DNA of 64,000 nt from Elgaria multicarinata webbii (GCF_023053635.1 NC_086173.1:142881197-142945196); one strand, 5' to 3'; shown: positions 12,711 to 57,329, counted from the stretch's first letter. Translations and numbers: made by a program. The notes: a model not told the origin generated them from the letters alone.

Positions 12711-12879
12711 CGTTTTACATACTCATAGTTTAGATGGAATACTCTTATTTGTGGTGATGCCTACACATGAGAGCTGGCCAAGACAAGCAGGCCACGTTGG
12801 CCTTTACCAGAAGCTGTGCACAAACCTGGCAGGGCAGAGCAGAGCAGAACCCACTACCTTCTGTGGGACTAAGACTGCA

Positions 12880-13000
12880 GAGGCCCAGACTGAAATCTCC
12901 CCTCAGCCATGAAGCTCACTGGATGACCTTGGGTCTCATTCTCTCTCTCTCCCTGGCTAACCTACCTCACAGACTTGTTGTGAGGAGTTAGCAAAGCTAG
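12880..13000 (+). mobile_element. Partial Sauria-type tRNA SINE
   Basis: It retains the central CCTCAGCCATGAAGCTCACT and CTACCTCACAG...TTGTTGTGAGGA segments but lacks the promoter head. Confidence 0.6.
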
Positions 13001-13224
13001 CTCAAGACGTGTTGCTTCTCAAGGAGCATATAGTGTGCCCTGCCCTCTCACTCACCCACTCCACAACAAGGTGTATAGTACCCAAATTGTTTTGGCACCT
13101 GAGGGAGAAAAATCACACAAGCGCCTTGCCTTCCTTGGAAGCAAAAATACAACAAAAACCAATTTACTGCCCTTTAACGACACCCAAAATCAGCTGCCTC
13201 ACTGTGCCTAATGGTAGGGCTGGC

Positions 13225-13290
13225 CATTATTATTACATTTATATACTTCCCCATAGCCGAAGCTCTCTGGACGGTTTACAAAGGCCTTTA
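13225..13290 (-). mobile_element. LINE 3'-end fragment (GAAGCTCTCTGG family)
   Basis: It contains CATAGCCGAAGCTCTCTGGA next to ATTACATTTATAT, the reverse complement of a common L2-like 3' end. The same tail recurs at 14955, 31141, 38787, 39470, 40767, 54980 and 57330. Confidence 0.7.
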
Positions 13291-13971
13291 GGATGGCTTG
13301 AGCTCTTCAGAAGAAGGAGCTGAGACTATGCAAAGCTTCATATCTCTTCCTTCATTCTACAAAAAGGCACTTGCCGTTTTAACATATACATTGCCTCACT
13401 CTTTTCCTGCCATGGTCTTACCATTAGAAGTCCCCGCCAAGTTAATATGTTTTTATAACACCTATATCTTTCCTGTGATCACAGGATGTAGAGTGCAGAA
13501 CTCATCTGACCCATATGCACAGAGGCCTCTTGTATAGCTGCTTCTGCTCACAGGGTTGGGAAAATAAATATTGTGGGGTGGGGCAGAGAACTATTATGTC
13601 ACTCTGGCCTTGAAGGAAGAGCAAAATAAAAATGTAATGAAATAATGTAGGGAATAAGTGGGGATGCCTTTTCACCTCAAAGACCAAATTCCCTTGCAAT
13701 TTTTGGAGGGCTGCATGCCAGTGATAGGCAGAGCCAAAACCAAATACACACTCCACTCCCCCCACATCTTCCATCATACAGAAACCATCCAACCCACACA
13801 CACCCCTACTCCCATCCGACTGTATAGCCCATTATATAACTGTGACGCCATCTTTGTGTGTTGGCATAACCCGGACGGGGACCTGATGGATCAGATCCAG
13901 CTCATGGGGTGGAGATGCCCCACCGCTTGTCCTAGGACATCCAGTTAACTCATATGGCCTATTAGGATTCA

Positions 13972-14244
13972 TAGGCCTAGCTTGCACATAATGACAACTC
14001 AAGAGTATGGGTTGAGTATGGATTGTCATTGCATACAAACCCTGTGCTATGGTTTAATCATGGGTTGTTAACCATGAACAACCCAGGAAGAGAATCTATG
14101 GTTTGTTGTTGGGTTGTGAGATCAGGACTGTTCATAGTTAAGAACCATAGATAAGCCATAATGCGAGGTTCACACATAACGACAGCTCACATAGTTCAAT
14201 GACAACCCATACTTTGGGATGTTGTTGCGCATGAACTAGGCCAT
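13972..14244. mobile_element. MITE with inverted GGCCTAG ends
   Basis: The left end ATAGGCCTAGCTTGCACATA pairs with the right end GCGCATGAACTAGGCCAT. Interior GACAACTC/GACAACCC and GGGTTG motifs repeat in both orientations. Confidence 0.6.
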
Positions 14245-14954
14245 TGTGAAGAAGGATCAATAATGGGAGTAACCTGACCTTCAGGAAAGCACAGGCTTTC
14301 TTAAAAGCCTGATTCACAGCTTCCATTTTGTTTAATAGGTGAGCAAGTTTTCATGGTATAAAGCTGAAGGTTTAGGCTGAGACTTGATATGCTTCTAAAT
14401 ACTTGTTGGCAACGAAATCAGGTGTTCATTTGTTTTTTTAAAAAAAATCATACTGGGTGCCCCAGGAAGGGGGATTTTCATTGGGACTGCAGTGCACAGG
14501 GAAGTTCAATTCTTCTTTCTTCAGCTGTGGTCCCAACAACTGTGCCCCTTCCTCTGCAATCAGCCGTAGAATTTGCAGTGTTCCTCAGTCTTGCAGCTAA
14601 GGAGGGAAGGACTTTTGTGACACCTTGCAGACTAAAAGACTTATTATGGCTTAAACTTTTGTGGAGTAAAGGCCACTTCATTAGATACATAAAGCGGGCT
14701 GTAGTCTGCATGAACTTAGGCCATTATAAGCATAAGCATCTTGTTATCCACTTGGGAAACAGGATGCCAGACTAGATGGTCCTTTGGTCTGATTGAGCAA
14801 GACTCATATGCTGTTATTTATGAAAGTGCCTAATTGGTGCTAGGTAGTGAATAACTTTTTTAAAAAATAAAGCTACTTGATTATCAGCTCACAATCTAAA
14901 AGATATGAGACACAGAGAGAAGAATTGGAGGGGGGACTGCACTAGCTGAGAGAA

Positions 14955-15028
14955 GGCTTAACTTTTTGTGAACTGCCCAGGGAGCTTCGGCTATTGGGCA
15001 GTATAAAAATGAAATAAATAAATAAATG
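14955..15028 (+). mobile_element. LINE 3'-end fragment with (AAAT)n
   Basis: TTTTTGTGAACTGCCCAGGG, then AGCTTCGGCTATTGGGCAGT and (AAAT)n: the L2-like 3' end on the plus strand. Confidence 0.75.
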
Positions 15029-16639
15029 GAAAGTGTTAAAGCAGGGGTAGGAAATTTGTGGCACTCCAGATGTTGGACTTAAATGGTCAGGTATGATGGG
15101 ATGGTTGCCCACTGGTTCTCAAGCATGAGAAAGGAGAAAAGAACCAAAACAGTCAAATGCTATATAAGTGCAAGAGAGAAATGTGAGTTTTTAATAATTT
15201 CTTACAGTGAGACAAATAAGAGGCCAGCTAAATATTTAAAAGGGAGAGAGTTCCCCACGTAAGGAGTCACAAAAGAGAAAGTAAGGAGGCAAGAAGTAGC
15301 ACAAGGGAGTGGAGGTTTAATAAGGGAGTAGAGGTTTAATAAGATTAGCATTTGATGAACAGAGAGATCAAGGAGAGAAAGCAGCAGAGAGAGATAAGAA
15401 GGGGTGAGACTAGGAAGATACAGCCAGGTTACAAGAAGAAGCTTAAATTCCACATGAAACAGGACTGGGAGACACTGATGGATTCTAACATGATTAAAGC
15501 ACGATTAAAGAAAACTAAATGAGCAGAAGAGATAACAAGGTATAAGATGAGAGACAGAAGGACTAAGGAATGAAACATGACAGCAGTCAATATGACGGAG
15601 TGTCTGAATAAAAGTTTCATAGAGTAAGGGCACAACCTTACTTCATTTCATTTATTATATTTCTATATTGCCCCATAGCTGAAGTTCTGGGCGCTTCACA
15701 TACTGGCTGGGAAATACTGGGAGTTGTAGGACTTTTTTCTGTCCGAACATGCATAGGGTTTATCCATCTTCTTAATGTTTTATGTGTTGATTTTAAATTG
15801 TGATCTTTGTTCGTGAGATGTTGAAGGGTGCCGTTGCCTATTGAGGCTGCAAAGGTTTAGTGTGTGTGTGTGGGACAAAACAACACATTCAGATGTTCTA
15901 CTCAGAAGATAGGACTCCCTTCTTTTTCTTTTTTCGCACTTGGACTGAAATAGCAGTACATTAAATGTCAGTAAAAAGCTTGGATCTAGACACTGGCTCA
16001 TTGGTTGCCCATCTCTTGACCTTTGTTACTGAAGTGCAAGGCAGCCCCATGATGGTGATAAAAAAGAGACATGGGAGGGGGGGATTAGAGGAAAGAGCCC
16101 TCTGAAGAAACAGAAGTGCCATTAAGTATTATCACACCTACAACCCCACCTAAATGTGGCTGCCAGTCTTACCCTTAGACCCTAGGGTAAGGAGACATAC
16201 TTCTCTAGGTTTGCCTCGTGTGTGGACTGGTTTTCTTTATTAAAACATTTGTATCCTGCCCTATATCATTAAGATGCTTAGTGACTGAGAAGCCTAAACT
16301 TTTATCCAATCAGCTTCCAGGCTCAGAAGAAATAGGCCCAGCCAATTCCACAATCAGGAGCTGGGGACGTAAACAAAGAAAGAAAAAGGGTGTGGGTGAA
16401 TGTGCGTCACGTCAATGGGACTACTAGATCCTGTTCTTGATCCCGTTCTCGATTTGTACCTTTCAGTATTGGGCTGGCACTGTCTTGGAGAACGTGTTAA
16501 CGGTATCCCTTACTTTCAGTGGGAAGAATCAATAAAATAACATTCTTCCCTACATGTGTACTGGGGCTTTTAGTTCCCTATCCAAAGCACTTTCAATGCA
16601 ATAGAAAGGTGTGTTGCAGGCACTGAGAAAGGAGTCACC

Positions 16640-17015
16640 TAAATGATCCTGCCTGGGTCTTACAAGCGGCTGTGGAGGCCCTGCTCATTGTACCTGCAGG
16701 AAAGATTCGTCAAGTTGGCAGGCATGAGAGACAAAGCCTTTTCAGTGGTGGTCCCGCCATTGTAGAACTCTTTCCTTTAGGAAGTGCATCTGACTCCATG
16801 ACCTGCTTCCAAATCCACTTAATTGAAAATGCTTTTAACTTGACACTGGATGGCACATGAATAATTTTAATGGTAGCTGCTATGTTATTGCTGGTACTGC
16901 ATGGTTCTGTTGTGTTGTGAAATATTACAGGTATTTTATGTTTGTAATTGTTTATGTTTATAATTTTGTGAATTGCTGTAAGGGGACTTTCTGCCCAGAA
17001 AGGTAATGTATAAAT
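16640..17015 (+). mobile_element. Degraded L2-like LINE 3' region
   Basis: The sequence decodes to fragments like GPFSVVVPPL..LWN...P-type C-terminal L2 ORF (GACAAAGCCTTTTCAGTGGT). It ends with TTGTGAATTGCTGTAAGGGG...AAGGTAATGTATAAATA. Confidence 0.6.
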
Positions 17016-17375
17016 ACATAAAACAAAGAAAGAGGAAGGGCAGAGGGAAACAATCCCAATTCTGGCTCCTAGTTCCATTCCAGAAGAATGATAAATACTC
17101 TTTCAAGCTGCTACTTGCAATAGGAACACTGGATACAAAATTAATGTGTGCGTGCGCACATGCACGTATGCATGCATGGATGCGTGTATCTCTACTCATT
17201 TTGCTTCTAGTAATGGACCATTGTCCCTAGACTTATGTGCTTTGGCACAACCAGCCAGCCAGCCACCCTCAATAGGGTCATACAGCTGAAGCAGTTTCCC
17301 TCCCTCCCTCCCTCCCCACCTGCCAGCTCCCACGTCATCACCAACAAGCCATGAAAATATACGGAGGCTCCTTTT

Positions 17376-17381
17376 TTTATT
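17376..17381 (-). promoter_or_regulatory. QARS1: QARS1 polyadenylation signal AATAAA
   Basis: TTTATT on the plus strand reads AATAAA on the minus strand 170 bases after the QARS1 stop. It implies a 3' UTR of about 190-200 bases, short as in other vertebrates. Confidence 0.7.
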
Positions 17382-17551
17382 GATGTGATGGGTCTGTACC
17401 CAGGAAGCATGTTAAGGCAACTGTGGCACTAGAGCAGACAATGGTGCTGGTCCTACACGCCACTATCACCCCTGGCCATGCAGGGGAGGAAGAGGAGGAA
17501 GTAACTCCTGAGGACGTTTGTGCGCAAGTAGAAATTGTAATGGACGTTTCA

Positions 17552-49174
<31,623 letters not shown>

Positions 49175-49330
49175 GCTGCTGCAATTGCCTATACTTCCGC
49201 CCGTGGAAGGGCAGCGGCTTCCAAATCCGATTTATCCAATCACCATGAAGCAGGTGGGAGCTGCAAGAAAATTAAAACCAATCAGAGGCTTCTGTTATCC
49301 GTTGACCAATGAAAACAACCGTCGGAAACG
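49175..49330 (-). promoter_or_regulatory. QARS1: QARS1 proximal promoter with three CCAAT boxes and an ETS site
   Basis: Upstream of the start codon there are CCAAT motifs at 49236-49240, 49278-49282 and 49306-49310, all in inverted orientation relative to the gene. There is also an ETS-type GCGGAAGT (49193-49200, minus). The start codon lies in an ATGGCGGC YY1 core. NF-Y, ETS and YY1 sites are typical of TATA-less housekeeping promoters. No TATA box was seen here. Confidence 0.65.
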
Positions 49331-49502
49331 CACGTATTCCCAGGTTCTGCAACAAATCGGAAAGGTCTAAATTGACATTAGGCGGGATTATGGGTTGCCT
49401 CTGGTTACATCAGTTGAATGAAAGGTTCTGTGTGGCTGACATAAAGATAGAAAAAGATACACGCGCTGTGGTTGTCAGTTTATCTATTTTGCACTGTTTC
49501 CA

Positions 49503-49600
49503 GCGCAATCCTAAACGTGTCTACTCAGAAGTAAGTCCCATTAAGTTCAATGGGTCTTGCTTCTAGGTAAGGGGGAATAGGAATGCAGTCTGAAAATTAT
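49503..49600. repeat. Short palindromic repeat (GCAATCCTAAACGTG...)
   Basis: GCGCAATCCTAAACGTGTCT, then CTCAGAAGTAAGTCCCATTA and ATAGGAATGCAG: the same family as 10290 and 48196. Confidence 0.7.
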
Positions 49601-50138
49601 GAAAGCCCAATGTGTCCGCCAAATGTTAATTGCTGTGCAGTGTTAGATTGTTGCACCAAAAACAACAAAGGGTCTGGTGGCATCTTGAAGATGGGGGTTT
49701 TATCGAAGGCTCATTACTGCCCACTTAAGAATGTTCACTGGTCCTTTTGGTGACATCCTCCCATGTGTTTCCCGCTCCTTCTGGCCTTCTTTCCATCACA
49801 AAATAATCCCTGGTAAATCCATGCTTTTTAAAAAAACAAAATGTGCTGCCATTTCCTGCTGTGTGTGAGAAAAGTGGAATGATAAAAACGGCCACTGAAT
49901 GGGCCTCGTGGTCATTGTTTACGTCCTCTTTCTTCCCCTGTGAGAAGAAAGAGGAATTATCATGGGACAGAAGTGGGGTGGGGGGGAAGTGACAGTAAGG
50001 AAAAAGTTTTCTTTTCTTTTCGATTGGTGAGCCTGGCTAGCAACCTTGCCTTCCCCTAGTACACACGGCTTGGCTCACTTACTTGAGCCATCTGGGCTGT
50101 TTCACTAAGCCACTTTCGTTGTGAGTGAGTGGTTAACA

Positions 50139-50650
50139 TAAGAACATAGGAAGAACCATGCTGGAACAGACCAACGTCCATCTAGTTCAGCATTCTGCTC
50201 ACACAGTGGCCAACCTGCTGCCCATGGGAAAACCACAAATAGGACATGAGTGCAACAACATTCTCCAGCCCATTTCCCCAGCAACTGGTGTACATAGACA
50301 CACTGCCCCTGATGCTGGAGATAGTATATAGCCATCAGGAATCGTAGCCATTGATAGCCTTCTCCAGGAATTTGTCAAATCCCCTTTTAAAGCCATCCAA
50401 ATTGGTGGCCATTGCTATGTCTTGTGGTAGTGAATTTCATACTTTAACTATGCGCTGTGCGAAAAAGGACTTCCTTTTAACTGTACTGAATCTCTCACCA
50501 ATCAGCTTTATGGGATGGCCCAGGTTCTAGTATTATGAGAGGAGAAAAAAATGTCTCGCTATCCACTTTGTCCACTCCATGCATAATTTTATGTGCCTCT
50601 GTCATATCTCCCCTTATGTTCAGTAGGGCTTGTTTGAGACCTATATCTCT
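50139..50650 (-). mobile_element. CR1 LINE 3' region
   Basis: GAACATAGGAAGAACCATGC, CCATCCAAATTGGTGGCCAT, CTTTATGGGATGGCCCAGGT and ATAATTTTATGTGCCTCTGT are successive blocks of a CR1 3' UTR and ORF end on the minus strand. Confidence 0.85.
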
Positions 50651-51685
50651 CTAGATTTTATTGGACTACAACTAATATATTCCCTGGCCATTAGTCATGC
50701 TGCCCTCCCCCCTGCAATGAGGGGGTAATTAATGCCCAGTTTATGTCTTCTTTCCTAGATCAAGAAGCACTGACAGGGCAATTTTTACATTTTTAATAAC
50801 TACAGAAATATGCATACAGGCCCTAAGCATATCCTACTGCCAAATTACAATTACTATAAAGTCCTGGGTGCCTCCATTGCTTCCCATAAGTAGCTATGAG
50901 AGAGAAAAAAACTGGTGTCAAAGGTAATCAGGAAGCCCCATCTCCAGACAAATGAATTTTCAGTCTAGACTGGTAAATTTGTAGTAGAGACAGAGATGGA
51001 GCCTGTGTTAAAATTAGAAGCCACCTCTGCCTATTACCAGACTTTACCAGACTAGTAGAAAGTACACCACAAAGGGCTAGCTAGTTAGAGGGACCAATTG
51101 TCCCAGTTTAAGGCAAATTCATACATTTTTAACAGGCAGCAGTTAAGTTTTCACTAGGAATAAGACATTCATGTAACAACGGGCAAATGTAAGATCTAAT
51201 CCTGATTAGGTGGCTGCCTGCTCTTCCCTTGTGAGCTGCTTTAATGCAGCCTGAAAGTTTTGTTGGAAAATTCCAAGACTCAGCTTAAAGTATTGCTTTA
51301 GAGCAAATGGCTCTGGAAAAAAACCAGCATTGGAAGCAACTTTGATTTATAATTCATGTTAATAGTATTACAATAACAGTTCCTTATTATTACCATACAC
51401 CCTCATAAGACTACTAGGCTGAATGCATCCGCCAGGGTTCAATAAATCAGTTTTTGTTGCAAGATCAGGGCACTCTGATCAAGAGAACAAAGATGAGGGT
51501 TGTCATGTACCAAGGAGGCTGCAAATTGTAGTTGGTGAACTGCATTCATTTTGCTGTGTTACAAGCTGTGCATTCTTAATCTATTCAGTTGAGGGGGGCA
51601 GAGAAAAAGAGTGTCTTAGGGTGCATGCATATGTCTTAGGTAAATACATGTTCAGAAAGAAAAAGTCCTACAACTCCCAGCATTC

Positions 51686-52063
51686 ATAGAATCATAGAAT
51701 AACAGAGTTGGAAGGGGCCTACAAGGCCATCGAGTCCAACCCCTTGCTCAATGCAGGAATCCACCCTAAAGCATTCCCGACAGATGGTTGTCCAGCTGCC
51801 TCTTGAAGGCCTCTAGTGTGGGAGAGCCCACAACCTCCCTAGGTAACTGATTCCATTGTCGCACTGCTCTAACAGTCAGGAAGTTTTTCCTGATGTCCAG
51901 CTGGAATCTGGCTTCCTTTAACTTGAGCCCGTTATTCCATGTCCTGCACTCTGGGAGGATCGGAAAGAGATCCTAGCCCTCCTCTGTGTGACAACCTTTT
52001 AAGTATTTGAAGAGTGCTATCCTGTCTCCCCTCAATCTTCTCTTCTCCAGGCTAAACATGCCC
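51686..52063 (-). mobile_element. CR1 LINE 3' fragment inside a MITE
   Basis: ATAGAATCATAGAATAACAG, then CATCGAGTCCAACCCCTTGC and GTCCAGCTGCCTCTTGAAGG: the CR1 3' end in reverse orientation. Confidence 0.9.
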
Positions 52064-52123
52064 ACTTGCCATTCCCCTGCTGGCTGGGGAATGCTGGGAG
52101 TTGTAGGACTTTTTTCTGTCAAA

Positions 52124-52443
52124 TAGGGTGACCATATGAAAAGGAGGACAGGGCTTCTGTATCTTTAACAGTTGCATAGAAAAGCAAATTTCAGCAGGTG
52201 TCATTTGTATGCATTCAGCGCCTGGTGAAATTCCCTCTTCATCACAACAGTTCAATTGCAGGAACTATACTAGAGTGACCAGATTTAAAAGAGGGCAGGG
52301 CACCTGCAGCTTTAACTGTTGCAATGAAGAAGAAATTTCATCAGGTTCTCCATATATACAAATGACACTTGCTGAAATTCCTTTTTTCAATACCACTGTT
52401 AAAGATACAGGAACCCTGTCCTCCTTTCCATAGGGTCACCCTA
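52124..52443. mobile_element. Four-unit palindromic DNA transposon (TAGGGTGACC ends)
   Basis: Ends TAGGGTGACCATATGAAAAG and CCATAGGGTCACCCTA. GTCAAA stands just outside the left end and one base outside the right end. Same family as 26227 and 62486. Confidence 0.85.
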
Positions 52444-52686
52444 AGTCAAAGCATGCATAGGATTGCTCTTTAAACTTTCAATCAAAGAGTAAAGAGTGGG
52501 CCATTGTGCAGTAAATTCATAAGAAGTTCACAGACAATCCAAATGTATTGATCATTGTGAAACCTCATAAGGCTTTCATGGCTTTAAGTGACTGAGCCTC
52601 AAGGGAAGGCGTTTATATGCCTGTGGGGATCTTTAATGAAAATAATGCATATAACATTCTAAGCACCTTTTGGGTAAGTAAAGATT

Positions 52687-52796
52687 GGGCTTGTTCAGAA
52701 GACATCTTAAACCACGGCTTTAACCACAGTGGATAAGGTTTTTCCTTATTCACCATGGTTAAAGCTGTGGTTTAAGGTGTCTTTCTGAACAGGGCC
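52687..52796. mobile_element. Compact 110-bp MITE, almost pure inverted repeat
   Basis: GGGCTTGTTCAGAAGACATC and the reverse of GTGTCTTTCTGAACAGGGCC; inner TTAAACCACGGCTTTAACCA pairs with GGTTAAAGCTGTGGTTTAA. Confidence 0.85.
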
Positions 52797-53514
52797 ACTG
52801 AGTTTTTTCTTCAGATAGGATCATGAATCAAATACTTGCCAAAGACCTGCAACCTATTGAAATATAGAGAATAAAATGCAGTTCTGCATCCCAAGCTAAT
52901 TAAGGGTATATGGCTACTGAAGCAGGCTTCTCTTTATGTTTCATATGTGAATTCTGCATATGAGGGAGGAAACGTGTGCAAAAGTGTGCTTAAAATACTG
53001 CACCTGTGCTGCCATCATTTAGTTGCTGAGGCTGCATTAATCCCATCCAGATGACCAGTTATAGGGCTGACCATTTGTTCAGGAAAGTGAGCTGATAGCC
53101 TCGATTGACAATTACTGGATTTGGGCAGCCTCCACATAGCCCTAGCTAAAGCACACTCATTTCTATAACAAAGGAGGCAAGATAAAGATCAACACCTCCT
53201 GAAAGACAACCTGACATCTGGTGAAACTGCTTCTGGTTGTTCGTTGCTTAGGACAGATTCCTTAAATGCCCTGAGACACTAAATATATCTGATCAGTAAA
53301 CAGGCTCTTCTGTTTTCTCCCAGGGTTGTTGCTGCTGTTATTGGCCTTATTATGTCAGATATTTTCATTGTTGTTAATGGTAAGCTTCTTTGGAATTTCA
53401 TTGAACTGATGAGCAGGGTCTTTAAATAACAATTATGAATAATTAATAACTTTTGTAATAAAGATATTAATTATAATACGTATAACTATATTTGCTTGCG
53501 GAGTGCTTAAAACA

Positions 53515-53590
53515 GCCTTCCCCAACCTGGTGCGCTCCAGATGTTTTGGACTACAACACCCAGCATTCCTGGCCATTGGCCACTCTTGTT
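53515..53590. mobile_element. Half of a hAT-type MITE
   Basis: CCTTCCCCAACCTGGTGCGC, then TCCAGATGTTTTGGACTACA; the 3' arm is missing. Confidence 0.7.
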
Positions 53591-53599
53591 GTGACTGAT

Positions 53600-54975
53600 T
53601 AACTTGGGAAAGCTATACAGATCATCTAGGAAGACAAGCCCTGCCTAAATAGTCTATAAACAATAAAAATAAAGTACAAAAATGTTGAAAACTAGAGATA
53701 AATAATGCTGGTTTTAAAAAGATTCAACCGGTGGCCATGTGCAAATACTGATTTGCACATGGCAAATCAGTATCAGGAAATACTGTTCCTGATTGGTTCT
53801 GGCTCAGGTTATAAGTGGTATTGTTGCATATGCTTGTTTGTGACTGAAGCTGGTGTTTTATACTGACATATTTCTCATTTTATGTGTGTGTGTGTGTGTG
53901 GTTAAAAATGTAAAGCTATATAAAAATAAAATTTTAGAATTTAATTTTTTAAAGCTATAACACATACACACACAACATCTATGTACAACTATAAAATAAA
54001 TTTTAGATTTTTTAAAAAATGTAAAGATAAAAATTTATAAACTGGATGCACTACTGTGATATTACATGTTGGTACATATTATTTATTATTGAAATTCTTG
54101 CTTTTGGCTGTGTAAGATGTAGGTAATAAAGGGAGACTATAAGGTTAAAGCATAATGTTTGTGTGTCCTCACAGAGAGAGAGGACTGAGCAAGGGTTGAG
54201 CCTGAGCTTTAAAGGTCCTAGTGGCAGCGAAACAAGTATGTGTGAGAGAAAAGGTGATTCCTGCTTAGGGTGAGAAAAGCATTAGAGGAAGGGAATTCTT
54301 AATAAGGGAAGGCAGGAACACCACAGCTACTAGTTTTGTTTTTGGAGTGCTGAATCATGCGCATTGCATCACCTGCATATTGGTTGATTAGTGGCTATGT
54401 GCAACTTAGGTCTGTGTCACAGTTTTGGATTCACACAGAGTAGTGGATAGGAAGGCCCAACATTCAATAGCATGCCCTACTATTATTAATCACCTCTACA
54501 TGTGTTTTGAAGGGAAACAGCTGCTGCCATGACGTGGCAATGGTTGCTTAGTCCTCATATTGCTGCCCCTGCCGTGCAGGAGGCCACAGCCAGCATAATT
54601 CCTGTACCACAAGTTGCACTGATTGCTAAAGCATCCAAGTGCTGCCAAATCATAAAAACAAACCACAGACACACAAGGCAGCAGATGTGCTACCCCCGTA
54701 TCAGGTCCCTAGAGAGAGATGCTCTGTACCCTAAATGAGCAAACTCTCATTCTCTCTCTCTCCCCCCCCCCACCTCTGTCTATTCCAAACTGCAGGTTTC
54801 TCTTTCATCCACCCTGCTCACCCCCACCACTTACATTACCTTCTCCAAGCTTTAATAACTACCTTTAAAAAAAATAGCCTGAGCGATCGATCTCCAAGTG
54901 TCAAGAGACCAAATGCTTCCAGAACAGGCTTTAATCATGCAATTGCCCTGCCTCATCCCAGAATTGTACAGGGGG
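53600..54975. other. Intergenic stretch without a recognised gene
   Basis: AT-rich, with short (GT)n at about 53884-53900 and a nearby (AC)n. I see no supported coding or RNA gene. Confidence 0.5.
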
Positions 54976-54979
54976 TCCA

Positions 54980-54980
54980 G

Positions 54981-55011
<31 letters not shown>

Positions 55012-55340
55012 ATTACATTTTTATACCGCCCAATAGCCGAAGCTCTCTGGGCGGTTCACAAAAATTTAAACCATCATAAAACAACCAACAAGTTAAAAAC
55101 ACAAATACAAAATACAATATAAAAAGCACAACCAGGATAAAACCACGCAGCAAAATTGATATAAGGTTAAAATACAGAGTTAAAACAGTATAATTTAAAT
55201 TTAAGTTAAAATTAAGTGTTAAAATACTAAGTGAATAAAAAGGTCTTCAGATGGAGTACAGTGTAGGAGCCAGGCGGACCTCTCTGGGGAGCTCATTCCA
55301 CAACCGGGGTGCCACAGCGGAGAAAGGTGATGACATCTTC
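54980..55340 (-). mobile_element. L2-like LINE 3' region with (TTTA)n
   Basis: (TTTA)n, ATACCGCCCAATAGCCGAAG and CTCTCTGGGCGGTTCAC, then GCGGACCTCTCTGGGGAGCT, the reverse complement of the LINE C-terminal coding end. Confidence 0.8.
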
Positions 55341-57320
55341 CACTTCCCACCACTTCACCTTTTTTCTGATGGAAGATAGAATAGCTGCACTTTTTTTTTA
55401 TTAGCCTTAGGCGTCGTCTGTCCCGAAGCATCTCTTGTCTCCTAACAATTAGCTCCTATGAAGAGATATCAGCTGACCATTCAGGTTTATTAGCATAACA
55501 AAATAAGAATCTGTCCAAAAAAATATCTGTCATGCTAGAACCCAGCGTACTCAAGAGATTTCATCCTCACTTGTCCTGTTAAAAAATTTCAAATTGAAAA
55601 CTATCTTTGGAAAACCATCTGTACGCCAACAAACCACATATAAAAAGACATATGTTTTTTGGTCAAAGCCTGAGTACCTTGGGAGAGCGCTGTGCTACAA
55701 TCCTGAGCAAACCCATTGGGAACTAAATCCTATTAAAAGAAAGGGACGTATTTCCAAATAAATATGGTTAGAACTGGAATGTAAGACATTTGAAAATACT
55801 GAATTGTAATAAGGATGGTGTGGTGTTAAAAATTATGATGTCTTGTTTTGCTTATTTGAATTATCTAATTTATGTGTATTTTTGTATATTGTTACAAGGC
55901 TGGAATCTCTACAATAGTGTAGGCTAAAAGTTAAACAATAATTCTGAGAGAGAGAGAGAGATCTAAGAGCAATTTCTGGCACCTTAATCAATTTCCCCCC
56001 ACAGTTGTAAACATTTGCTTTGTTTGGGAGCAAATGTCTATAGCACCCACTTTTCCACAGAACCATTAACAGCATATCCTATTGAGACCAAAGCGCTGTT
56101 TATTTTCTCCCGACAGGATTTTTCCCTCACCTTGCACAACATTTAACTAGGTAAAAGGTTACGACATCAATGATTGACAGCACTGAATCACCAAAGGATG
56201 ACCTGACCAGTTCCAAAGAACAGGAAGGGGCCAACTTTCAGTTTGATCAGCAGCATCAGGGGGCCATCAATAGTTCCTCACTCTCCCACTGCGGACTTAA
56301 TGGGTGAACTAAGACCCATTTGTAGAGGGAGGGGGAACCCCTTGCACCTGAATGAACAGCAGGGGCCTTTCCCCCACTCCTTGGCAGCTGCGTTGCAGTT
56401 CATCAGAGACTCGCTTGATGTAATCACATGGCAAGCCCAGAGGGGTCATAGTTTAATGTTAGCATGATGCGAGCGAAGGGTCAAGAGAACAGCTGCCTGA
56501 GCCAAGAAGAAATGGTCAGGACTGGCCCAGGTAGGGGGCAACTGGGTTAATGTGGCCTAGGCCACTACCAGGACTGGCCCTACTATCAGGTAACATGAGG
56601 CAGATGTTGCAGGGTGGGAGCAGCAGCAAGGTGTTGGCGTGTGCCCACCCACAACTAGCTAGCTGCCCTCAGGTGAGCTAAAGGCTGCAGACCCATTGGC
56701 AGTGTTGCAGTAAGCTTCAGCTGCCAGTCCTAACAGTTTCTGTACACCGAATGGGGGATGGGCACAATCTTGTCCTTCACTTCAGACAGCAAAATGTCTT
56801 GGACCAGGCATCTCCTGCTTTCATTTCCAGTTGTTATTACCTTTCTGCTATGGTAAAGTCACTAAGCAGTACTAAATATGGTCACAGTGACATACTATTT
56901 AATGGCTGTGCATGTCTTGCTATAGTCTCTATGCAAGGCAAATACAGGGACGACTCCAATAGGCAAGTCGGTTAAGCAGGCAAGTGTAAGCATGAAGGTT
57001 CAGTGTGGGATTAGGCTAATGCAGAACTGGTCAAGGTACAGGCAATGGTCAAAGCACAGGGTCACCAGGTAAATAGGTTTGTCCCAGAAGTGAGGTCTGA
57101 GGTGCAGCTTAGGTCAAAACAAGGGAGAGTAGTTAAACAGAAATACAGTCCCAAAAGCAAATTCAGGCAGGACCCCAGTGGTCAGTAGAAGGAAGCAGGA
57201 TAGAAGGCGGTGGAGCTGGGAGAATGATACTGTTCCAGCAATGGGAATGTAGCTTGAAACTGAAAGCTTATATAGCCATATCTTCCTGCGCCCCACCCAG
57301 GGCTCAGCTGTAGTTTGTTA
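55341..57320. other. Intergenic stretch without a recognised gene
   Basis: No coding potential, RNA gene or clear repeat recognised apart from a short (GA)n at about 55946-55960. Confidence 0.5.
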
Positions 57321-57329
57321 CAGGCCCTC

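Larger units (their letters stand above)
51653..52462. mobile_element. Palindromic MITE broken by a CR1 and a second MITE
   Basis: The left arm (51653-51685, GTCCTACAACTCCCAGCATT) and right arm (about 52066-52123, GAATGCTGGGAGTTGTAGGA) belong to one element. Its outer end (GCATGCATAGGATTG) resumes after 52443. Confidence 0.75.
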
